This document shows, piece by piece, positions 58,897 to 64,000 of a stretch of DNA of 64,000 nucleotides (its first letter is position 1; each line of letters opens with the position of its first letter). The DNA is taken from contig NZ_OY761440.1 of NCBI RefSeq assembly GCF_963664415.1, positions 1,116,001 through 1,180,000 on the forward strand, given 5' to 3'. The stretch comes from an uncultured Desulfobacter sp. (GTDB taxonomy: Bacteria > Desulfobacterota > Desulfobacteria > Desulfobacterales > Desulfobacteraceae). Both the position numbers and the translations under genes were made by a program. Below the pieces are notes generated by a model. That model worked only from the letters and a program-made list of their open reading frames with translations. It was not told the origin of the DNA and did no database searches.

Positions 58897-60858
58897 ATGG
58901 CATTACCTAACAAACCTGCTGGTGAAATTAAAGTCGTTAGAGAGCCAGAGGTAGAAAAAAGAGATGTTGATGTTCTGATCGTCGGCGGTGGTATGGCTGC
59001 CTGCGGTACTGCATTTGAGATCAAAAAATGGGCTGACGACGACACCAAGATCCTGCTTGTCGATAAAGCTGCTCTTGAACGGTCCGGCGCTGTTGCCCAG
59101 GGCCTGTCCGCCATCAACACCTACATTGGTGACAACAAACCTGAAGATTATGTCCGCATGGTTCGTAACGACCTGATGGGTATTGTTCGTGAAGACTTGA
59201 TCTTTGACCTTGGCCGTCACGTTGACGATTCCGTACATCTGTTCGAAGAATGGGGACTTCCCATCTGGAAAAAAACCGACGACGGAAAAAACCTCGACGG
59301 GAAAAAAGGTCAGAAAGCCGGTACCCTTAAAGCTGGAGCAACTCCGGTTCGTACAGGTAAATGGCAGATCATGATCAACGGTGAATCTTACAAGAGAATC
59401 GTTGCTGAAGCCGGTAAAAAAGCCCTTGGCGACGAAAACATCCTTGAAAGAGTTTTCATCGTTGAAATCCTCAACGACAAAGATGATCCCACAAGAGCTG
59501 CCGGCGCAGTTGGTTTTTCCGTACGTGAAAACAAAGTTTACATCATCAGCGCAAAGGTTATGATGGTTGCCTGCGGTGGCGCGGTTAACATCTACCAGCC
59601 CCGTTCCGTTGCTGAAGGTAAAGGCCGTGCATGGTATCCTGTATGGAATGCCGGTTCCACTTACACCATGGCTCTTAGAGCTGGTGCTGAACTCTCCATG
59701 ATGGAAAACCGTTTCACCCCTGCCCGTTTTAAAGACGGTTACGGTCCTGTTGGTGCTTGGTTCCTGCTGTTCAAAGCAAAAACCGTTAACGGCCTTGGTG
59801 AAAACTATGCCGGTTCCGACGATGCCAAAGCTGAGCTTGAAAAATATGCTCCTTATGGAACTGCTGCCGTAACACCGACCTGTCTGCGTAACCATCTGAT
59901 GATGAAAGAATACAAAGAAGGCCGTGGTCCCATCATCATGGAAACCACCAAAGCACTCGCTGCTCTTGGCGAAACCATGGACAAAAAAGAGCTGAAACAT
60001 CTTGAGTCAGAAGCTTGGGAAGATTTCCTTGACATGTCCGTTGGTCAGGCTGGTCTGTGGTGTGCAACCAATACAGAGCCCGAGAAAAAAGACTCTGAGA
60101 TTATGCCCACCGAACCGTACCTACTGGGTTCTCATTCCGGTTGCTGCGGCATCTGGTGTTCCGGTCCCGAAGAAGACTGGGTACCCGATTCCTACAAATG
60201 GGGTTACAACAGAATGACCACATGTAAAGGTCTGTTCACTGCCGGTGACGGCGTTGGATGCTCCGGTCATAAATTCTCTTCCGGTTCCCATGCTGAAGGC
60301 CGTATTATTGCCAAGTCCATGCTTCAGTACCTGAAAGCCGAAGGCGACAAGGTTTCCGGTTTTGCTGAAACTGATCAGGAACTGGTCGACATGGTTTACT
60401 ATCCGGTATACAACTACCTGGATAACTGTGAATACACCACAGCTACAGACGTTAACCCCAACTACTGCAAACCTGCCGGTATGGCAATGCGTCTGATGAA
60501 AATGACCAATGAGTATGGTGCTGGTACAGCTACATTCTACATGACCAACGGCAAATCCCTCGAAGTTCTCATGGACCTGTTCGAAATGTTCCGTGAAGAC
60601 CTTGAGAAAATTGCTGCCGGCGATCTTCATGAACTGCTCAGAGCTTGGGAAATTATCCATCGTCTCTACACAGTTCAGGCTCACACCCGTCACATCCAGT
60701 TCCGTGAAGAATCCCGCTTCCCTGGTTTCTACTACAGAGGCGACTTCATGGGCCAGAATGACGAAGAATGGTTCTGCTTTGTTAACTCTTCTTATGACAA
60801 GAAGACTAACGAGTGGACTCTGAAAAAAGAACCCTACGTTAAAATCATCTCCGACTAG
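58897..60858 (+). CDS. aprA: Adenylylsulfate reductase alpha subunit
   Basis: The 653-residue flavoprotein catalyses APS + 2e- to AMP + sulfite. An FAD-binding domain begins D-V-L-I-V-G-G-G-M-A-A-C-G-T, and G-A-V-A-Q-G-L-S-A-I-N-T-Y-I-G contains residues at the flavin. The capping and helical domains contain R-F-T-P-A-R-F-K-D-G-Y-G-P-V and F-T-A-G-D-G-V-G-C-S-G-H-K-F-S-S-G-S. It resembles fumarate-reductase-type FAD proteins. GGAGGT precedes the ATG. The codon choice is biased, as in a strongly expressed gene. A terminator follows at 60897. Confidence 0.99.
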   Translation: MALPNKPAGEIKVVREPEVEKRDVDVLIVGGGMAACGTAFEIKKWADDDTKILLVDKAALERSGAVAQGLSAINTYIGDNKPEDYVRMVRNDLMGIVREDLIFDLGRHVDDSVHLFEEWGLPIWKKTDDGKNLDGKKGQKAGTLKAGATPVRTGKWQIMINGESYKRIVAEAGKKALGDENILERVFIVEILNDKDDPTRAAGAVGFSVRENKVYIISAKVMMVACGGAVNIYQPRSVAEGKGRAWYPVWNAGSTYTMALRAGAELSMMENRFTPARFKDGYGPVGAWFLLFKAKTVNGLGENYAGSDDAKAELEKYAPYGTAAVTPTCLRNHLMMKEYKEGRGPIIMETTKALAALGETMDKKELKHLESEAWEDFLDMSVGQAGLWCATNTEPEKKDSEIMPTEPYLLGSHSGCCGIWCSGPEEDWVPDSYKWGYNRMTTCKGLFTAGDGVGCSGHKFSSGSHAEGRIIAKSMLQYLKAEGDKVSGFAETDQELVDMVYYPVYNYLDNCEYTTATDVNPNYCKPAGMAMRLMKMTNEYGAGTATFYMTNGKSLEVLMDLFEMFREDLEKIAAGDLHELLRAWEIIHRLYTVQAHTRHIQFREESRFPGFYYRGDFMGQNDEEWFCFVNSSYDKKTNEWTLKKEPYVKIISD

Positions 60859-60896
60859 TGCGGTAAGACGTTTTAACCTAAGGATGTCTTGATATG

Positions 60897-60935
60897 AACC
60901 TCCAGGTGCCGGCTTACCGGTGCCTGGAGGTTTTT
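60897..60935 (+). terminator. Rho-independent terminator of aprBA
   Basis: AACCTCCAGG and CCTGGAGGTT pair as outer arms, CCGG/CCGG as inner arms around CTTA, and TTTTT follows directly. It lies 39 bp after the aprA stop and separates aprBA from qmoABC, although some readthrough could still link them. Confidence 0.88.
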
Positions 60936-60966
60936 CAGATTATGCCTGCCCGGCCCTGTCTCCTTC

Positions 60967-61020
60967 TTTGCAAGCTTGCAAACAGATCGGTTATAGGTTA
61001 CTACTTTGCAGTCTTGCAAA
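60967..61020 (+). promoter_or_regulatory. Twin TTTGCA-N4-TGCAAA operator-like palindromes before qmoA
   Basis: TTTGCAAGCTTGCAAA (60967-60982) is a perfect palindrome. TTTGCAGTCTTGCAAA (61005-61020) keeps both arms. They are 38 bp apart centre to centre, about 125 to 180 bp before qmoA, past the aprA terminator. The shape fits a dimeric regulator. It is not the Rex or HcpR consensus as I know them (those have TTGTGA-type arms). Confidence 0.55.
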
Positions 61021-61145
61021 TAAGGAGATCAGGATGCCGCCCCCGGGCTTAAACCGGATATAATTGGTTTGGCCAGGATCCGGCATACAAAATTTGGAAC
61101 TCACACACAACACAATTACACAACTCAAATGCACGGAGGGACAGC

Positions 61146-62417
61146 ATGACTACAGAAAACTCAGCCCCGGTAAGTGGAAGCATTATGGTGGTTGGCGGTG
61201 GAATCAGCGGCCTGACAACCGCTTTGGAAGCTGCCGAAGTGGGCTACGAAGTCTTCCTGATTGAAAAGGAAGCCTCCCTTGGTGGAAGAGTCACCCAGCT
61301 CAAGCACTACTTCCCCAAACTCTGCCCGCCTACCTGCGGTCTTGAAATCAATTACAGACGCCTCAAAGACAACAAGAACATCAAGGTGTACACGCTTTCC
61401 GAGGTACAGACCGTTGACGGCACGCCTGGAGACTACACCGTTACCGTGAAAACCGCACCCCGGTATGTTAACAGCAATTGCACCTGCTGCGGTGAATGTG
61501 AAAAAGTATGCGAAACTGAAATCAGCAATGAATTCAACTTCGGCATGGATCGCCGAAAAGCGGCATACCTGCCCCACAACATGGCCTTCCCCCAAAGATA
61601 TGTCATGGATTCGGCCATGGGCAAAGAAGACCGGGATAAGGTTAAAGAAGCCTGCAAATATGACGCCGTTGATTTTACCATGGAAGAAAGCACATTTGAC
61701 CTGAAAGTCGGCGCGGTTGTATTCACCACCGGATGGCAACCCTATGATGCCACCCGAATTGACAATCTTGGGTTTGGCCGTTACCAGAACATCATCACCA
61801 ACATGATGCTGGAACGGTTGGCCTCTTCCAACGGCCCCACCGAAGGTAAAATCATCCGGCCGTCCGACGACAAAGCACCGGAAACCATCGCCTTTGCCCA
61901 GTGTGCAGGTTCCAGGGATGAGAACCACCTACCCTACTGCTCATACATTTGCTGCCTGGCATCTTTAAAACATGCCACATACATCAGAGCCCAGTATCCT
62001 GATGCAAAAATTTACATCTATTATATTGATCTGCGGACCCCGGGCAGAAAATATGAAAACTTCTATGCCAAACTTAAAGAAGATGAAAATGTTTTCTTTG
62101 TAAAAGGCAAAGTTGCTGAAGTCAGTGAAGAAAGCGGCACCGGCAACATCAATCTTGTGGCCGAAGATACCATCTCCGGAGAAAAAATCAGGCAGACCGT
62201 TGACATGCTGGTGCTTGCCACCGGAATGCAGCCCTCCTGCGCCATTGATAAGCCTGCAGCGGATCTGACCTTTGATGACGAAGGCTTTATTATCAATGAC
62301 TTTTCCAAAGGCGGCCTGTTTGCAGCAGGGTGTGCCAATAAACCGGCCGATGTTGTGACATCCAACCAGAATGCAACCGGCATGGCCCTTAAAGCCATTC
62401 AGACTCTGAGGAGGTAA
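61146..62417 (+). CDS. qmoA: QmoA, HdrA-like flavoprotein of the Qmo complex
   Basis: The 423-residue protein is a soluble, HdrA-related FAD protein. I-M-V-V-G-G-G-I-S-G-L-T-T-A binds FAD, E-K-E-A-S-L-G-G-R-V follows, and C-T-C-C-G-E-C-E-K-V-C-E supplies iron-sulfur ligands. QmoABC sits between the quinone pool and AprBA and is essential for sulfate reduction in Desulfovibrio. GGAGGG precedes the ATG. qmoB begins 6 bp after its stop, so the two are co-transcribed. It is complete, with the usual length. Confidence 0.96.
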   Translation: MTTENSAPVSGSIMVVGGGISGLTTALEAAEVGYEVFLIEKEASLGGRVTQLKHYFPKLCPPTCGLEINYRRLKDNKNIKVYTLSEVQTVDGTPGDYTVTVKTAPRYVNSNCTCCGECEKVCETEISNEFNFGMDRRKAAYLPHNMAFPQRYVMDSAMGKEDRDKVKEACKYDAVDFTMEESTFDLKVGAVVFTTGWQPYDATRIDNLGFGRYQNIITNMMLERLASSNGPTEGKIIRPSDDKAPETIAFAQCAGSRDENHLPYCSYICCLASLKHATYIRAQYPDAKIYIYYIDLRTPGRKYENFYAKLKEDENVFFVKGKVAEVSEESGTGNINLVAEDTISGEKIRQTVDMLVLATGMQPSCAIDKPAADLTFDDEGFIINDFSKGGLFAAGCANKPADVVTSNQNATGMALKAIQTLRR

Positions 62418-62423
62418 CGAACC

Positions 62424-64000
62424 ATGGATAAAAAATACGGCGTATATATCTGCACAGGCTGTGGTATCGGTGACACACTTGACATTGAATCGCTGAAAAG
62501 TATCCCCGATGACGAGGGTGTCAATTGCACTACCCACCCGTTCCTGTGCTCTAAGGCAGGTGTTGAACTCATCCAAAAGGACATTGACGAGGGCAAAGTA
62601 AACGCCATGGTGATTGGCGCTTGCTCCCGCCGGGTGAATTTTGATGTATTTAACTTTCCCGGATGCATCATTGAACGGTCCAATTTAAGAGAAGGCGTGG
62701 CATGGCCCCATTCACGGGAAACCTACCCTGCCCTGACAGAAGAACAAAAGGATGACGGAGAAAGCTTTGACCAGGTCCAGATGAAGGCCGAAGATTATAT
62801 CAAAATGGGTATGATCCGGTTGGAAAAGGTCAACCTGCCCGAACCTTACCAGACACAGTCTTTTTCCAAAAAGGTACTTGTTCTCGGTGGCGGTGTAACC
62901 GGTATGTCTGCAGCCCTTGATGCTGCCAAAGCCGGTTATGAGGTTACCATCGTAGAAAAAGAGGCTGCCCTTGGCGGATATGCGGCTAAGCTGCGCGGCC
63001 AGATGCCTGTTCAATCTCCCTTTGAAACCCTTCAGGCACCTGTGGTTGACGCACTTATCCAGGAAGTTGAAGGCAACGCCAATATAGATGTACGCACCAA
63101 CTGTATTGTGGCACGTATTGCCGGCCAGCCGGGAGAATTCACCGTAACCATGAAAAAACCCGGTGAAAAAATTCCCTTTGACGTACCCTATCCGCTGCCT
63201 CCCGAAGAGTTGGTGGATGAAAACGGCAAAGAACTGGATGCCGATGCGGCCCATGAAAAATACCTGAAATACAATGAAGGCAGAGAAGATATTCTTTCTC
63301 TTGACCCGAACGGCGAGCTTTACGGTGCTGTTGTTCTGGCAGCCGGCTGGCGCCCCGACGTCCTCGAAGGCGAAGCATACGCTCACCTTTCCATAGACAA
63401 TCCCGATGTGGTCACCAATGACGAATTTGAAATGATTGCAGCCAAGGGAAAAATTCTGAAACCATCCAACGGCAAGGAAGCCAAAAGCGTTGTATTTATC
63501 CAGTCTCCCGGCAAAGATGAAGACGACAGTGATTTTGAATACACCGGCTCCGTCACTTCCATGGTTGCACTGAAACAGGCCCGTTATGTTAGAGAAGACT
63601 ATGCAGACGGCAAAGCCTATGTTGTTTACCAGCACATGAGGACCCCCGGCCTGCAGGAATATTTCTACAAAGCCATGCAGCAGGATGACGGCATTTTCCT
63701 GACCAAGGGCGCTGTGACCGACGTTACTGCGACAAGTAGTGAACTGATGGTGACTGCCCAAAACACACTGCTGGGTGAAAACCTGGTACTCAAAGCCGAC
63801 ATGGTTGTTGTGGCAAGCGGCATGGTTCCGGCCACCAAGGACAACCCGATCATCAACCTGGCCTACCGCCAGGGTCCCGGCTTCAGGGATAATGATATTT
63901 TTGGCCAGTATGCGGATTCCAACTATATCTGCTTCCCCTATGAAACCCAGAGAACTGGTGTTTATGCGGCCGGTACCATCCGTCGGGCTATGACCATTGA
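62424..64000 (+). CDS. qmoB: QmoB, HdrA/MvhD-like flavoprotein (3' end cut by window)
   Basis: About 525 codons are present. The N-terminus (Y-I-C-T-G-C-G-I-G-D and G-A-C-S-R-R) is the part found in QmoB and HdrA. An FAD domain follows (V-L-V-L-G-G-G-V-T-G-M-S-A-A near 153; E-K-E-A-A-L-G-G-Y), and A-A-G-W-R-P and V-V-A-S-G-M-V-P in the middle are second-dinucleotide motifs. The intact protein is about 750 residues and ends with an MvhD-type iron-sulfur domain, which lies beyond 64000. qmoC, the membrane subunit, is expected next. Confidence 0.95.
   Translation, partial: MDKKYGVYICTGCGIGDTLDIESLKSIPDDEGVNCTTHPFLCSKAGVELIQKDIDEGKVNAMVIGACSRRVNFDVFNFPGCIIERSNLREGVAWPHSRETYPALTEEQKDDGESFDQVQMKAEDYIKMGMIRLEKVNLPEPYQTQSFSKKVLVLGGGVTGMSAALDAAKAGYEVTIVEKEAALGGYAAKLRGQMPVQSPFETLQAPVVDALIQEVEGNANIDVRTNCIVARIAGQPGEFTVTMKKPGEKIPFDVPYPLPPEELVDENGKELDADAAHEKYLKYNEGREDILSLDPNGELYGAVVLAAGWRPDVLEGEAYAHLSIDNPDVVTNDEFEMIAAKGKILKPSNGKEAKSVVFIQSPGKDEDDSDFEYTGSVTSMVALKQARYVREDYADGKAYVVYQHMRTPGLQEYFYKAMQQDDGIFLTKGAVTDVTATSSELMVTAQNTLLGENLVLKADMVVVASGMVPATKDNPIINLAYRQGPGFRDNDIFGQYADSNYICFPYETQRTGVYAAGTIRRAMTI

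Noticed and set aside
58903..60000. Long minus-strand frame (365 codons) opposite aprA
   Set aside because: aprA is unmistakable on the plus strand; the antisense frame is rich in Phe, Cys and Thr from biased codons and shows no ribosome site.
62712..63761. Long minus-strand frame opposite qmoB
   Set aside because: Shadow of qmoB codon bias, with an improbable amino-acid make-up and no regulatory signals.

Overview
The window looks like a chromosomal segment of a Gram-negative, sulfate-reducing deltaproteobacterium, most likely Desulfobacteraceae or a close relative (Desulfobacter/Desulfobacula type). The strongest evidence is at the right end: adenylylsulfate reductase genes aprB-aprA followed by qmoA and the start of qmoB. 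Lipoprotein and RND efflux genes fit a Gram-negative envelope. Genus placement is inference.

Region 1 (1 to about 24 kb) is accessory DNA rich in mobile elements. It opens with a translationally coupled transposition operon on the minus strand: a CHC2 zinc-finger protein, a ParB-like DNA-binding protein, a DDE integrase-type transposase and an AAA ATPase. The ATPase is split by an ISKra4-like insertion with an exact 8-bp target duplication. Next come an IS21-type element (istA, istB, a passenger ORF and a 52-bp perfect palindrome), a decapitated ferredoxin gene and two adjacent group II introns. The second intron abuts an attC-like site of what appears to be a relic integron cassette array: an MFS exporter with its MarR repressor, then a PIN-toxin start, each cassette beginning with the same 169-bp multi-hairpin block. 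An IS1-like and an IS66 element follow, the IS66 with a perfect 8-bp duplication. Further on are two foldback MITE-like repeats around an initiator tRNA-Met gene, a tRNA-Thr 3' fragment (probable attachment-site scar), a membrane protein gene, a PEP-CTERM/DUF1566 gene and a PAS-domain gene.

Region 2 (about 23 to 35.5 kb) holds a DUF2293 gene, small membrane proteins, a tightly packed outer-membrane factor/adaptor/RND pump/DUF362-ferredoxin operon, and an eroded uptake-type locus: an AraC regulator, methyltransferases (one decapitated), an iron-sulfur flavoprotein and the C-terminal stump of a TonB receptor.

Region 3 (35.6 to 51 kb) is core information processing on the minus strand: rimP-nusA-infB-rbfA-truB-rpsO-pnp-MBL hydrolase, tRNA-Gly(CCC), and infC-rpmI-rplT-pheS-pheT. 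infC appears to use a rare ATA start.

Region 4 (51 to 64 kb) is core metabolism: a dGTPase-like HD hydrolase, cysteine-cluster proteins, pta, a LysR regulator, an SDR protein lacking the catalytic lysine, then aprBA and qmoAB. AprBA reduces adenosine phosphosulfate to sulfite and AMP; the Qmo complex is thought to pass electrons from the menaquinone pool to it. qmoC is expected just beyond the window. Two palindromic operator-like sites precede qmoA.
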